A program made the translations under genes and the position numbers. Below are positions 18,184-27,268 of a DNA stretch of 64,000 nucleotides, piece after piece. Position 1 is the first letter of the stretch, and every line of letters begins with the position of its first letter. Location: positions 560 through 64,559 of the forward strand of contig DIVW01000040.1 of assembly GCA_002428365.1 (NCBI GenBank). The letters are read 5' to 3'. The notes under the pieces were generated by a model that made no database searches, was not told the DNA's origin, and saw nothing but the letters and a program-made list of their open reading frames with translations. Source of the stretch: Propionibacteriaceae bacterium UBA6122. GTDB taxonomy: Bacteria > Actinomycetota > Actinomycetes > Propionibacteriales > Propionibacteriaceae.

Positions 18184-19290
18184 CTACTTTGACAGATCAG
18201 CCCGCACTGGCTCGATGAATCGGTCCGGGTCGAGCCCCCGGATGAAGGCCACGAAGAAGGCCAACACCGGGATCACCAGCAGCGCACCGACGATGCCGGC
18301 CAGGGTGGCGCCGATGGCCAACCCGATCAGCACTGCCAATGGATGCAGCGAGACCGCGCGCCCCAACAGAATCGGCTGCAGGAAATGCCCTTCGGCCTGC
18401 ATCACCAACACCGTCACCGCGAGCATGATCAGCGCACTTACCGGCCCGTGGGTAACCAACGCCAGCGCGCAGGCCACCGTCCCGGCCAGGACGGCGCCGA
18501 CCACCGGCACAAAGGCCGTTACGAAGGTCAGTGCGAACAGCGCCCAGGCCATCGGCAACTGCAGGGCCAGCGCACCGATCAGAATGCCGATCGCATCTAC
18601 CAACGCCACCAACACCTGGGCCCTCATGTAGGCCACCAGCGACTCCCAGCCGCGAGCAGAGGCCCGATCGGTGGCCACCTGATAGTGCCGGGGCACCACC
18701 TTCAGCAGGGCATTCCAGATCTGATCACCGGAGGCCAGGAAGAAGAAGGTTGCGATCAAGGCGATAGCGAACCCGGCCAGGAAGTGCCCGACCCCCACCC
18801 CAGCCTTAGCCGCAACGCTGGCTAGTTCAGCTTTGGAGTTGTTCACCCACTCGGTGAACTGGGTCAGATAGCCGTCCAACTGGGTTTGGTCGATCTGCAA
18901 CGGCCCGGCGGCCAGCCACTCCAGGAGCGACCGGACCCCCGCCGCAGCTTGCGTCCACAGCTCCGGCCACTCCTTGACTACCTGGGTGCCAATAGCGGCG
19001 AACACCCCAACGACCACCAGCGCCATCACAGCAAGAGTGGCAACAGCGGCTAACACCGGCGGCCAGCGCCACCCCCGCAAGCGCAAGTTGAGCGGTGACA
19101 ACAAGGCGGTGATCAGAATGGCCACGGCTAACGGCACGGCAACTGCGGAGAAGTAGGTGAGGAGCCACCACAAGATCGCCGCCACCCCGACCAGCACCAG
19201 GAAACGCCAACCCCACTCAGCTGCGGTGATCAAGCCCTGAGGCACTCGGGGGCCGGGCGCGGTACGAACGCGAGGTCTTGGGGTCTGCAT
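18184..19290 (-). CDS. AI-2E/TqsA (PerM) family transporter
   Basis: A 368-residue inner-membrane protein with about eight hydrophobic segments and the family architecture: paired N-terminal helices, a soluble central stretch (about residues 110-160), then the conserved C-terminal bundle (VPVVGAVLAGTVACAL, EGHFLQPILLGRAVSLHPLAVLIGL). Members export small molecules or work as Na+/H+ antiporters; the substrate is unknown. The ATG at 19290 has TAAAGT seven bases upstream; the frame extends to 19323. Confidence 0.9.
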   Translation of the reverse strand: MQTPRPRVRTAPGPRVPQGLITAAEWGWRFLVLVGVAAILWWLLTYFSAVAVPLAVAILITALLSPLNLRLRGWRWPPVLAAVATLAVMALVVVGVFAAIGTQVVKEWPELWTQAAAGVRSLLEWLAAGPLQIDQTQLDGYLTQFTEWVNNSKAELASVAAKAGVGVGHFLAGFAIALIATFFFLASGDQIWNALLKVVPRHYQVATDRASARGWESLVAYMRAQVLVALVDAIGILIGALALQLPMAWALFALTFVTAFVPVVGAVLAGTVACALALVTHGPVSALIMLAVTVLVMQAEGHFLQPILLGRAVSLHPLAVLIGLAIGATLAGIVGALLVIPVLAFFVAFIRGLDPDRFIEPVRADLSK

Positions 19291-19351
19291 GACCTGCACT
19301 TTAGCTAGCGCCTCAACGGCCAACCACCGGAATGACCCTGACTAACCCCGC

Positions 19352-19466
19352 ACCCTTCGACCCTTCGACAGGCTCAGGGCAGGCCAAGCTCAGGGACTGA
19401 CGACAAGCTCGCGGAACTGATCACAAGCTCAAGACACCGGCCACAAGTTGGCTGAGCCCGTCGAAG
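19352..19466. repeat. interspersed repeat array 4, in a divergent promoter region
   Basis: Degenerate B copies occupy about 19352-19398 and a form A copy lies at 19445-19466, with partial copies between. Unlike the other arrays it lies between divergent genes, ending only 22 bases before the ung start codon, so it cannot act there simply as a shared terminator. Confidence 0.85.
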
Positions 19467-19488
19467 CCCGCGACTAAGGTGAGCGTTC

Positions 19489-20163
19489 GTGAGGAAACCG
19501 CTGGCCGAACTGGTGGCACCGGACTGGGCTGAGGCTTTGGCACCGGTAGCTGACACCATCGCCGAGATCGGCAACTTCCTGCGCGCCGAGATCGCCGCCG
19601 GCCGCGGCTACCTGCCCGAAGGGGCCAACGTCCTACGCGCTTTCAGCCGTCCGCTCGCTGACGTCCGGGTGCTCATCGTCGGCCAGGACCCCTACCCCAC
19701 TCCAGGGCACCCGGTTGGCCTGTCGTTCTCCGTCGCCCCGGACGTGCGCCCGCTGCCGCGCAGCCTGAACAACATCTACGCCGAACTGGCCACTGATCTG
19801 GGCATTCCACCGGCACCCTCGGGAGACCTGAGCCCATGGTTCAACCAGGGCGTGCTGTTGCTGAACCGAGTACTCACGGTGCGTCCGGGCAACCCCGGGT
19901 CGCATCGCGGCAAGGGCTGGGAGCAGGTCACCGAGTGCGCCATCGATGCCCTGGTCGCCCGCGGCGGGCCGCTGGTGGCGATTCTGTGGGGCAAGGATGC
20001 CCAGTCATTGGCTCCCCGCCTGCACGGAGTGGCCCAGATCGCCTCGGCTCACCCCTCGCCGATGTCAGCTCGCTACGGCTTCTTCGGGTCGCGTCCCTTC
20101 AGTCGAGCGAATGCCGCCCTCGCCGAGCAAGGGGCCAAGCCGATCGACTGGCGGTTGGTCTGA
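19489..20163 (+). CDS. ung: uracil-DNA glycosylase, family 1
   Basis: Ung removes uracil from DNA at the first step of base excision repair. The 224-residue protein has the family 1 water-activating motif [17 protein letters not shown] (near residue 64) and the DNA-intercalation motif HPSPMSA near residue 187, plus [12 protein letters not shown]. The GTG at 19489 is preceded by AAGGTGAG; TAAGGT eight bases upstream may be the -10 box. Confidence 0.96.
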   Translation: MRKPLAELVAPDWAEALAPVADTIAEIGNFLRAEIAAGRGYLPEGANVLRAFSRPLADVRVLIVGQDPYPTPGHPVGLSFSVAPDVRPLPRSLNNIYAELATDLGIPPAPSGDLSPWFNQGVLLLNRVLTVRPGNPGSHRGKGWEQVTECAIDALVARGGPLVAILWGKDAQSLAPRLHGVAQIASAHPSPMSARYGFFGSRPFSRANAALAEQGAKPIDWRLV

Positions 20164-20220
20164 ACCTCGCCTGGCCTCGGGTTGCCGGAATGCCGTCGGA
20201 AGCTGCGGTGTTGAACAGGC

Positions 20221-20862
20221 GTGTTCGGATTCGCGAAGTCAACGATGATCAGCCCCTCAGCCGCCCTACCCGGCCGGGAGCTACCGATCCTCACTCCTGG
20301 CACCGCTTTTCATGAAGTGCTCGGCACCCGCATCGACGCGGTGCCAGCCGATGCCGAAGTGGCCCATTTCGCGCTCGGCTGCTTCTGGGGTGCGGAAAAG
20401 CTGTTCTGGCAACTCCCCGGAGTGATCACCACCGCGGTCGGCTATGCCGGTGGCTTCACGCCCAACCCAACCTACGAAGAGGTGTGCTCCGGGCGCACCG
20501 GACACACCGAGACCGTGCGGGTGGTCTTCGATCCGACCAAGACCAGCTACATCGCACTGTTGGCCGCCTTCTGGGAGAACCACGACCCAACCCAGGGCAT
20601 GCGCCAGGGAAACGACCAGGGCACCCAGTACCGCTCGGTGATCTTCAGCACCAACGCCGACCAACAACTCGCCGCCGAGGCGTCCAGGGACGACTTCGCC
20701 CATCGTCTGGGCACGGCCGGCTACGGCACTATCACCACCGAGATCACCCCGGTCGGCGAGTTCTACTACGCCGAGCGCTACCACCAGCAGTACCTGGAGA
20801 AGAATCCGAACGGCTACTGCCCGATCCACGCCACCGGCGTGAAGTGCGAGCCATCAGCCTGA
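20221..20862 (+). CDS. msrA: peptide-methionine (S)-S-oxide reductase
   Basis: MsrA repairs oxidised methionine (S-sulfoxide) using thioredoxin. The catalytic cysteine lies in [11 protein letters not shown] (near residue 54), GYAGG and [11 protein letters not shown] form the substrate pocket, and [13 protein letters not shown] near the C-terminus supplies resolving cysteines. The 213-residue length includes an N-terminal extension ([13 protein letters not shown]) common in actinobacteria. GTG at 20221 is the likely start; an ATG at 20245 is an alternative. Confidence 0.96.
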   Translation: MFGFAKSTMISPSAALPGRELPILTPGTAFHEVLGTRIDAVPADAEVAHFALGCFWGAEKLFWQLPGVITTAVGYAGGFTPNPTYEEVCSGRTGHTETVRVVFDPTKTSYIALLAAFWENHDPTQGMRQGNDQGTQYRSVIFSTNADQQLAAEASRDDFAHRLGTAGYGTITTEITPVGEFYYAERYHQQYLEKNPNGYCPIHATGVKCEPSA

Positions 20863-20963
20863 ACCCGTCCCCCAGTTCTATCGGCGGGCTCAGCTCATCT
20901 GGTTGACCCCTGCGACGGCGGCCCGGTAAACCTGAGCCGTCGCCGAAGTGCAAGGGAGTGCCG

Positions 20964-21992
20964 ATGTCGGGAATCGCGCCGAGTTCGCGGCCGACCATGG
21001 CCGATGTCGGACGCACCGCTGGGGTTTCGGCGACCACGGTCTCGCTGATCCTGAACGGCCGCGATGCCAAGATCAGTGCAGCCACCCGCAAACGAGTGCT
21101 GGCCGCCATCGACGAACTGGAGTACCGCCCCAACCGCGCCGCGCAGGGCCTGCGCCTTGGCAAGTCGAGCACAATCGGCTTCCTCACCGACGAGATCGCC
21201 ATTCAGCCCTTCTCCGGGCCGATGATCGCTGGCATTCACGACCTCATCTGGGAGCAACGCTCGCTGCTGCTGATGGTCAACACCACCCGAAACCAGTCCC
21301 GACTGAAGGCGGCCGTCGAAGACCTGCTCGACCGCCAAGTGGACGCACTGATTTTTGCCGCCATGGGCACCCGTCAGGTCGAGTTCCCACCGGTGCCCGC
21401 CCACGTCCCAGCGCTGCTGGTGAACGCCTTCACTGCCGACAACACGATCCGCTCGATCCTGCCCGATGAGTTGGCCGGCGGACGGGCCGCCATTGAGCAT
21501 GTCCTGTCGCTGGGGCATCGCCGCATCACCTTCATCGCCGGACGCGAAGGCGCCTGGGCAACCCGGGCCCGAGTGAAGGGCTATCTGGAGGGCTTGGAAT
21601 CGGCGGGCCTGGATCCGGCCAAAAATCCGATCTACTTCGGCAACTACCGCATCGACTCCGGCTACGAATTGACCCTGCGAGCGATGCAGGGACGTCATCG
21701 GCCCACCGCTCTGCTGCTCGGCAATGACCAGATGGCGGCCGGCGCCTATCTGGCTCTGGCTCGGATGGGCTTGCGGATTCCCGATGATGTCTCGGTGGTG
21801 GGCTATGACGACGAGCCGCTGGCCGCCGACCTGGCTCCGGCCCTAACCACGGTCCGCATCCCGTTCTACGAGATGGGCCGGATGGCGGCCCAGCACACCC
21901 TCGATCGGACTATCGAGGAGTTGCCACCGCGCAGCTACGAATCCTGCACCATCGTGCACCGGTCTTCGACCAACCCGCCTCCGGGCGAGTAG
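20964..21992 (+). CDS. LacI family transcriptional regulator
   Basis: A 342-residue repressor with an N-terminal helix-turn-helix and hinge (TMADVGRTAGVSATTVSLILNGRDAKIS, then YRPNRAAQGLR) and a periplasmic-binding-protein-like sensor domain (RPTALLLGNDQMAAGAYLAL, VVGYDDEPLAADLAPALTTV). AAGGGAG five bases before the ATG at 20964 decides that start over the GTG at 20958. No sugar transporter or hydrolase is adjacent, so its regulon lies elsewhere. Confidence 0.94.
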   Translation: MSGIAPSSRPTMADVGRTAGVSATTVSLILNGRDAKISAATRKRVLAAIDELEYRPNRAAQGLRLGKSSTIGFLTDEIAIQPFSGPMIAGIHDLIWEQRSLLLMVNTTRNQSRLKAAVEDLLDRQVDALIFAAMGTRQVEFPPVPAHVPALLVNAFTADNTIRSILPDELAGGRAAIEHVLSLGHRRITFIAGREGAWATRARVKGYLEGLESAGLDPAKNPIYFGNYRIDSGYELTLRAMQGRHRPTALLLGNDQMAAGAYLALARMGLRIPDDVSVVGYDDEPLAADLAPALTTVRIPFYEMGRMAAQHTLDRTIEELPPRSYESCTIVHRSSTNPPPGE

Positions 21993-22002
21993 GGCCCTGG
22001 GG

Positions 22003-22124
22003 CTTCGACGGGCTCAGCCAACTGCAGGTACTCCTCAACCAACGGCAGGCACCTGGAGGCTTCGACGGGCTCAGCCAACTTCAGCTGCCCCTGAGCCAAC
22101 TTCAGTTCCCTGAGCTTGTCGAAG
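22003..22124. repeat. interspersed repeat array 5
   Basis: Inverted form A copies lie at 22003-22024 and 22060-22081, and an inverted form B copy at 22103-22124. They follow the LacI gene and precede a separate true hairpin terminator, in the gap between convergent genes. Confidence 0.88.
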
Positions 22125-22172
22125 GGTGAAGGGCCACCTGCTGGCTGCCGAACAACCACAGTCCGCCGGCTC

Positions 22173-22202
22173 GCCGCTCCCCCGGTTGATTGGGAGAGCG
22201 GC
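22173..22202. terminator. bidirectional hairpin terminator between lacI-type and SRPBCC genes
   Basis: GCCGCTCCCCC (22173-22183) pairs with GGGAGAGCGGC (22192-22202) with one mismatch around an eight-base loop. It lies between two convergent genes and next to repeat array 5. Confidence 0.65.
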
Positions 22203-22216
22203 GCCGGGAGTGGGTA

Positions 22217-22630
22217 TTAGCCGGCGGCAGCCGCCAAGCGTTCGAGCGCGGTCTCCCATTTGCGGGCGATCGCGCCGGTGTCGAAATAGGTGGGGATCCC
22301 CTGGTGGGAGATCTCCAAACGAGTGCCGTCTTCCTCAGACACCAGGTCGACCTCGACCAGGGTCTTGGGGGCCTCTTCGGCCGCATGCCAACTGAATCGA
22401 ATCTGCTCAAGGGGGTGATAGGAGCGGACTACCCCGAAGGTGCCATCCGCGGCATGCCAACTGTCGCCCTTGTCGCCCAGATCGCCGCCAGCGCCCAGAA
22501 GTGCCTCAGCACCTTCGCGGGTCGCCAAAAGTTTCCAGACGTCTTTCACTGGTTTGGACACCGACCGGCTGACTTTCACGGTGGTGTCCACCGGGTTCAC
22601 GAGCGTGTCACCCTGGGCCTGTTCGTTCAT
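22217..22630 (-). CDS. SRPBCC (START-like/AHSA1) family protein
   Basis: A 137-residue protein with the helix-grip fold pattern of polyketide cyclase or Aha1-like proteins: an opening strand with KVSRSVSKPVKDVWKLLAT, a central FSWHAAEEAPKTLVEVDL, and a long C-terminal helix. Such proteins bind a hydrophobic ligand; no ligand can be named. The ATG at 22630 is supported by AGGTG six bases upstream; the frame extends to 22672 without homology-like sequence. Confidence 0.8.
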   Translation of the reverse strand: MNEQAQGDTLVNPVDTTVKVSRSVSKPVKDVWKLLATREGAEALLGAGGDLGDKGDSWHAADGTFGVVRSYHPLEQIRFSWHAAEEAPKTLVEVDLVSEEDGTRLEISHQGIPTYFDTGAIARKWETALERLAAAAG

Positions 22631-22810
22631 CGCCACACCTCGATCCATTCGATGGTTCGATCCGCCCTTCACTGGGCTAGATACGGCAACCCTACTCAGG
22701 TTGCGGGCCGATGGAAGGGGTTCTGCGAACCTTTCCAGACCGGCCCCAATCGAGGCTCACCAGCGTGTCGGTACCGCTGCGTCCGGGCCAAACCCGATAG
22801 AAATATTCCA

Positions 22811-22839
22811 GGCCGGACCAGGTATGAGTTGGTCCGGCT
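22811..22839 (+). terminator. hairpin element copy 1 (terminator-like)
   Basis: GCCGGACCA (22812-22820) pairs with TGGTCCGGC (22830-22838) around a nine-base loop and is followed by TTTC. It could end a short plus-strand transcript. It is nearly identical to the reverse complement of the hairpin at 23148-23176. Confidence 0.5.
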
Positions 22840-23145
22840 TTCACGTGCCCGCACTCGCCTGAACCTGTTGCAGGTGGGACGAGAGTGACACCAGTTCGCT
22901 GCTGGGACGGCGGTCGAGAAAATGTTCCGACAATCTTCGCCAGACCCCTTGCGCGCCCGGTTCTGCGGGCGTAGAACTTACCTACGCGAACGAGGCGACG
23001 GACCCGAAAGGGAACGGAACCGAGGTAGCGGACGGACAGTCAACAAAGTCCATCAACCGGTGGAGCAATCCGCAGGTACCCTCGGGATGGAGGGTGGATT
23101 GAGGGGACTACCGGGTTCGGAGATCATCCAGCTTCGAACAAATCG

Positions 23146-23178
23146 AAGGCCGGACCAACTCATACTTGGTCCGGCCTT
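23146..23178 (+). terminator. hairpin element copy 2 (terminator-like, inverted)
   Basis: AAGGCCGGACCAA (23146-23158) pairs perfectly with TTGGTCCGGCCTT (23166-23178) around a seven-base loop and is followed by a pyrimidine-rich tract with TTT. Inverted copy of the element at 22811-22839. Confidence 0.5.
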
Positions 23179-23329
23179 CACCTTTGCCCGGAAGCGCCGC
23201 CCCCACCTGCGGCTAGCCGTTGCCGACCATCACCGCTCAACTCCAGCCCAGCTGGCTACTCAAGGGGATGTCGATGTCCCGTTACCGCCGCCCCTGAGCC
23301 TCCCGATTCCTCCTAGGCGCTACCCTCGA

Positions 23330-24241
23330 ATGGTGATTAACCGACGGCGCACCCTCACCGCCGTCTGCGGCGGGCTACTGGCCCTGCTGGTTGGCTGCAC
23401 CCCCACCACCACGCCCTCGGCATCGCCCAGCCCGGCCACCCTCGACTTCACCGCACCCGGCGTGGCCAAGGCCATGGTGACCCGGCTCCTAACCGAGGCC
23501 GGCAGCGAAAAGGCCCTGATGGTGACGATCACTGCGGCGAGCGTCCAGGTCACCGTCCTGGACGGCGAGAAGCCGACCACCTGGGCCTACCGGGAGGGCA
23601 AGAGCGCCGAAGTGGCCAGCGATCTGCAATGGGTCGATCAAGCCACCTTCGATGTCGCCAAGTTCAACTTCGCCGACGTGGGGGCGATGTTCCGTGCCGC
23701 CGCCGGTCAATCCGGCTCCGCAGCCAACCAGACCCTTTCGATCGTTGATCCTTCCGGCGGCGATGTGGTGATGTCGGTCTCCACCCAACCCGAGACCCGT
23801 CCGGTCTTCTTCAACCCCGACGGTTCACTCACCCCGATCCTCGACTTCGACACCCTCGCGGGCATCAGCTCCGGCATCAAGGACACGGTGGGCAGCCGCG
23901 CCCTGGTCTATTCGGTGACGGTGATCAGTGATCAGAGCGTCTCCGCGGAGTTCCCCGGCGCCAACGCCACCACGGTGCGCCGCACTCGTGGCGCCAAGGT
24001 GCCCACCGTCACCACGGCGCGTGCCAGCGCCGGCCTGCGCCAGTTCGCCGCCGGCCGGCTGAATCCGGCCACTATCTGGCGGGTGGTGAATCAAGTTCGG
24101 GGCAGCCAGGAGGTGGCCAACGGCTCGAAGTGGAGCGTCACCATCGACAACCGCGAGAAGCTCGCTCTGCCCCGGATGTACTTCGCCTTCGGCTTCAAGG
24201 TCGTAGTGGCAGACCTCGACGGCAACATCATCGGCGAGTGA
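23330..24241 (+). CDS. hypothetical lipoprotein
   Basis: A 303-residue exported protein with a basic N-terminus (VINRRRTLTAV) and lipobox LLVGC, so the Cys near residue 20 should be lipidated. A Thr/Ser/Pro linker follows, then about 270 residues with no family I recognise. The start may be the ATG at 23330 or the GTG at 23333; TACCCT ends six bases before the latter, fitting leaderless transcription. Its last 14 bases overlap the converging DNA methylase gene. Confidence 0.82.
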   Translation: MVINRRRTLTAVCGGLLALLVGCTPTTTPSASPSPATLDFTAPGVAKAMVTRLLTEAGSEKALMVTITAASVQVTVLDGEKPTTWAYREGKSAEVASDLQWVDQATFDVAKFNFADVGAMFRAAAGQSGSAANQTLSIVDPSGGDVVMSVSTQPETRPVFFNPDGSLTPILDFDTLAGISSGIKDTVGSRALVYSVTVISDQSVSAEFPGANATTVRRTRGAKVPTVTTARASAGLRQFAAGRLNPATIWRVVNQVRGSQEVANGSKWSVTIDNREKLALPRMYFAFGFKVVVADLDGNIIGE

Positions 24242-25268
24242 TCGCCTCCAGGCGCTCAGCGGGGGCGCTGATCAGCAGGTACTCCACGTTGCGCTCCGGC
24301 CCGGCCTGACCGACCTTGATGCCGGCTGGGGAGAACACCCCGATCTGCTGACCGATGTAGCGACGGGTGTTGTAGGCCAGCACTCGCACCGGATTGCCGC
24401 GGGCGGCACACATGTCGATCAGGGCATCCAACGGCACGAACCCCTCATTGCTGAAGGAGACGACGACCACTTCGGCTCGCACGTCGGCCACCACGCTGGC
24501 TAAGGCGTCCGGCATCAGTCGGCGAGAGTTGAAAGGGCTCCTGGTGGCCGCGGCGCGGGCGTCCAGGCGTTTGCAGGCTACGCCGTAGTACTCCGGGTCG
24601 TCCCAGCGAACCAGCGTCTCCCAGACGTGGTAGTTGGTGAAATAGCGATGCTGGTTGTAGGGCGGATCCAGGTAGGCCAGATCAACCGGATCCAGCTGGC
24701 CGACAACGCTGAGGGCATCATCACGAATTGCCCTTCCCGTACCAGGGGTGAGCACCGGTGCGGTCAGCTTCAGCGGACGCAGCGCCCGCGGCGCCCATTC
24801 CTTCAGGAAGGCCATCTGCAGCCCCACCGTGGAGTCGACCCGGTCGGCCGCTTCCAACAAAGCGGTGAGCAGGATGGGGCGCAGCCAGTGATCACCATAG
24901 AGATCGTCGATGCCTTGGCGAATGGCGTCGATGCGGCGTCCGTTGTCGGGGTGAAAGTAGCGGGCCTGCTCACAGAACACTTCGGTGACGTAGCCTCGCC
25001 GTTCGGGCAGCTGCGACAGCCGGACCAGCGCCTCCTCAACTTCGGCGGGATCAACGGAGCTGACATCGGTGACCACATAGCACTGCGCCAGCACCTCGGA
25101 GTACGCAGCGGTGTCCACACACGTCACCTCACCACCACGGCGACAGAACTCCTGCGCCACCCTGGTAGTGCCAGTGAAGGCGTCCAGCGCGGTGCGAGCT
25201 CCGGCTGCGGTGAACAACTCACCGAGCTCGGCCACTAGGCGTCGTTTTGACCCGAGGTATTTGATCAC
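24228..25268 (-). CDS. D12-class N6-adenine DNA methyltransferase (orphan)
   Basis: A 346-residue enzyme that should methylate adenine in DNA using S-adenosylmethionine. The order of motifs is that of the D12/Dam group: KYLGSKRRL at the start, AFTGTTRVAQEF (SAM-binding motif I) near residue 30, and catalytic DPPYNQHRYF near residue 220. I start it at the GTG at 25268 because the family begins with this KYLGSKR motif; the frame continues to an ATG at 25337. No restriction endonuclease or specificity gene is adjacent, so it may modify the chromosome for regulation or protection. It converges on and overlaps the lipoprotein gene. Confidence 0.88.
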   Translation of the reverse strand: MIKYLGSKRRLVAELGELFTAAGARTALDAFTGTTRVAQEFCRRGGEVTCVDTAAYSEVLAQCYVVTDVSSVDPAEVEEALVRLSQLPERRGYVTEVFCEQARYFHPDNGRRIDAIRQGIDDLYGDHWLRPILLTALLEAADRVDSTVGLQMAFLKEWAPRALRPLKLTAPVLTPGTGRAIRDDALSVVGQLDPVDLAYLDPPYNQHRYFTNYHVWETLVRWDDPEYYGVACKRLDARAAATRSPFNSRRLMPDALASVVADVRAEVVVVSFSNEGFVPLDALIDMCAARGNPVRVLAYNTRRYIGQQIGVFSPAGIKVGQAGPERNVEYLLISAPAERLEAITRR

Positions 25269-25417
25269 GACGGTTCCGCGCAGCTTTGTGCCGCCTGCCC
25301 GTCTGACCTCACCTCGACCACCTCCGCAGTTGAGCATAGGTCACCGCAGCGTTGCGGTCGGGTTACCGACGGCGGAGTCAATTGGTTCGGCTGCAACCCA
25401 GGCGGCATCATGGGTCG

Positions 25418-26122
25418 ATGCGGATCATCGGGGTTGAGGTGGCCGGCGGCCCGCCGGTCTTCGCCGCGACCCTGCCTCACGGCGGCGATCCGCATCGAAT
25501 TGCCTGGGCGCATGGCTACCGGATCGTCCGGCCGCTATCGGCCACTGGACGGGCCCCCGAGCTCACCCTGACCGTCCAGGTCGGCGCCCATCACCGCCCC
25601 AGCGAACTGCCGACAGCCCGGGCCCGCTCAATCGATGCCGATCTGGATCTGGCCGGTCTCGGGAACAATCCGGTGCCGCGGCAGCGAGTCGCCGCCTACG
25701 GCATTGTGGTTTCCAGCCGCGGCCTGTTGGCCACCCAGTTCTCCGAACTCACCGCAATCCCGGGGCTTTGGGGTCTGCCAGGTGGCGGCGTTGACCATGG
25801 CGAGAGCCCCAGTCACGCGCTGATCCGCGAAACCGTCGAGGAGGCCGGCCAAGAGTTGGAAATCTCGCACCTGCTGGACGTCCAGACTGATCACTGGATC
25901 GGCCGATCCCCCACCCAAGTGGTCGAGGACTTCCATGCGGTCCGGATCATCTACACCGGACGGTGCCTGAACCCGACCGATCCAGTAGTCAATGACGTCG
26001 GCGGCACCACCGCAGCGGCCACCTGGCTATCCCTGGACGAATGGCCAGACCAGCAGTGGTCGGCTTGGGCGAAGGTAATGCTCGATCGCCACTTGCCCGG
26101 GCTGGTCGCCGAGCTCGGCTGA
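25418..26122 (+). CDS. Nudix hydrolase
   Basis: A 234-residue protein with an N-terminal region of about 80 residues without a recognised fold, then a Nudix domain whose box GGGVDHGESPSHALIRETVEEAGQEL is complete (positions about 125-150). Nudix enzymes cleave nucleoside diphosphates linked to another group; the substrate is unknown. The ATG at 25418 is favoured because CATCAT ends exactly six bases upstream and the sequence before it lacks coding character. Confidence 0.88.
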   Translation: MRIIGVEVAGGPPVFAATLPHGGDPHRIAWAHGYRIVRPLSATGRAPELTLTVQVGAHHRPSELPTARARSIDADLDLAGLGNNPVPRQRVAAYGIVVSSRGLLATQFSELTAIPGLWGLPGGGVDHGESPSHALIRETVEEAGQELEISHLLDVQTDHWIGRSPTQVVEDFHAVRIIYTGRCLNPTDPVVNDVGGTTAAATWLSLDEWPDQQWSAWAKVMLDRHLPGLVAELG

Positions 26123-26140
26123 GGCACCTGGAGCGAACGC

Positions 26141-26175
26141 AGAGGCCCCGTACGTCCAGGACGTACGGGGCCTCT
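26141..26175. terminator. strong bidirectional terminator
   Basis: AGAGGCCCCGTACGT (26141-26155) and ACGTACGGGGCCTCT (26161-26175) form a perfect 15-base stem with a five-base loop, between the convergent Nudix and Bax inhibitor-like genes. Confidence 0.85.
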
Positions 26176-26183
26176 GCACTTGC

Positions 26184-27035
26184 TCAACGGCGCAGGTAGG
26201 ACAGCAGCCGCAGCATTTCGATGTAGAGCCAAACCATCGTCACGGTCAGGCCGAAGGCCGCCCGCCAGGACTCCGACTGATCAGCGCCCATGGCGATGCC
26301 CTGCTCGATGTAGTCGAAGTCGAGGATCAGGTTGAACACGGCCAGGCCGATGCCGATCGCCGAGATGCCCAACAGGAACAAGATGTTGCCGTGGCCGAAC
26401 AGGAAGTTCATCCCGAAGAAGGACATGACCAGGTTCACCAGGAGTAGGCCGGCGTAGGCGAAGGTGCCGATGTAGACCATCTTGCGGAACTTGCTGCTGA
26501 CCTTGATCCGGAACAGCTTGTAGGCGCCAAGGGTGGCTGCCGCTGCGAAGAAGGTGCTCATCACTGCCGCTGGCACGATCCCGGTGTAGAGCGACTCGTA
26601 GATCTTGCTGATGGCGCCGATGAACACGCCCTCGATCGCGGCGTAAGCCAGCACGAATGCCGGGTTCACCTTGTGCCGGAAACTGACCAGCAACACCGTC
26701 CCGAAGGACACCAGGCCAGCGATGATCCAGGCCGGCATCAACCAGGCCTGCGGCATGAACATGAAGGTGAGGGCCGCGGTGGCGGCGACCATCCCGAGGG
26801 TCACCGCGCTCTTGGTCAGCACGTCCTCGATCGTCATCCGACCCACCACCGTCGTCATCGGGGCGTAGGGCTGGGTGTTCGGATCGCCGTACGGCTGCCC
26901 GGGCTGCGGGTAGGCCTGACCGGGGTAGGTCTGCTGGGCATACGGCGCACCCTGGCCCTGTCCGGGGTAGGACTGCTGCTCGCTCGGCGTGAGCCAGGCG
27001 TCCGGCTTAGACAGGATCGGGTTCTTGCTCTGCAT
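26184..27035 (-). CDS. Bax inhibitor-1/YccA family membrane protein
   Basis: A 283-residue protein with a cytoplasmic N-terminus of about 65 residues rich in Tyr, Pro, Gln and Gly (YPGQGQGAPYAQQTYPGQ), followed by seven transmembrane segments and the family ending DFDYIEQGIAMGADQSESWRAAFGL...WLYIEMLRLLSYL. Relatives are pH-sensitive calcium leak channels; the role in actinobacteria is unknown. AAGGAGGAG sits before the ATG at 27035. Confidence 0.92.
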   Translation of the reverse strand: MQSKNPILSKPDAWLTPSEQQSYPGQGQGAPYAQQTYPGQAYPQPGQPYGDPNTQPYAPMTTVVGRMTIEDVLTKSAVTLGMVAATAALTFMFMPQAWLMPAWIIAGLVSFGTVLLVSFRHKVNPAFVLAYAAIEGVFIGAISKIYESLYTGIVPAAVMSTFFAAAATLGAYKLFRIKVSSKFRKMVYIGTFAYAGLLLVNLVMSFFGMNFLFGHGNILFLLGISAIGIGLAVFNLILDFDYIEQGIAMGADQSESWRAAFGLTVTMVWLYIEMLRLLSYLRR

Positions 27036-27268
27036 TTTCTCCTCCTTGGTGGGCGGCGGCTAACCGCCGTCGGCCTCCATATTAGGCAACGCTCATAGGT
27101 TTCAGCTTTGTTCCATCCCCGGGACGACCCTGGTCTCGACCCCGATTGGCTCCCGCAGCCCGGCCGGTATGGCCCACGACGCCGCAGATTGGCGTGACGT
27201 GGAAGGCGTCCGTTCCACGACCTTCGGCTACGTCCAAGGATTGGAGTCTCCGGACATGCCGGGGTTTT

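Larger units (their letters stand above)
22631..23329. other. structured gene-free region with two inverted copies of one hairpin
   Basis: About 700 bases lie between divergent genes. A 29-base hairpin element at 22811-22839 recurs in inverted orientation at 23148-23176 with 27 of 29 bases identical. Each has a GCCGGACCA-type stem, and the second has a 13-base stem. Both are followed by short T-rich tracts on the plus strand. The 310 bases between them contain further small stems (for example CCCGAAAGGG near 23003). The open frame across here is Arg/Pro-rich and not protein-like. I found no RNase P, tmRNA, SRP or known riboswitch core by eye. Confidence 0.6.

Noticed and set aside
22640..23180. 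RNase P RNA, tmRNA or SRP RNA in the gene-free region
   Set aside because: The core motifs I would expect (GAGGAAAGTCC of RNase P, the tRNA-like ends of tmRNA, the SRP apical loop) are not visible on either strand.
22922..23329. Upstream extension of the lipoprotein reading frame
   Set aside because: The translated stretch is Arg/Pro-rich without a domain, while a signal peptide with lipobox begins at 23330; the DNA there is structured and non-coding.
27036..27268. Cyclic di-GMP riboswitch near the GGDEF-EAL gene
   Set aside because: The interval holds small hairpins (for example CGTGGAA/TTCCACG near 27200) but not the conserved GEMM core, and it lies at the 3' side of the gene.
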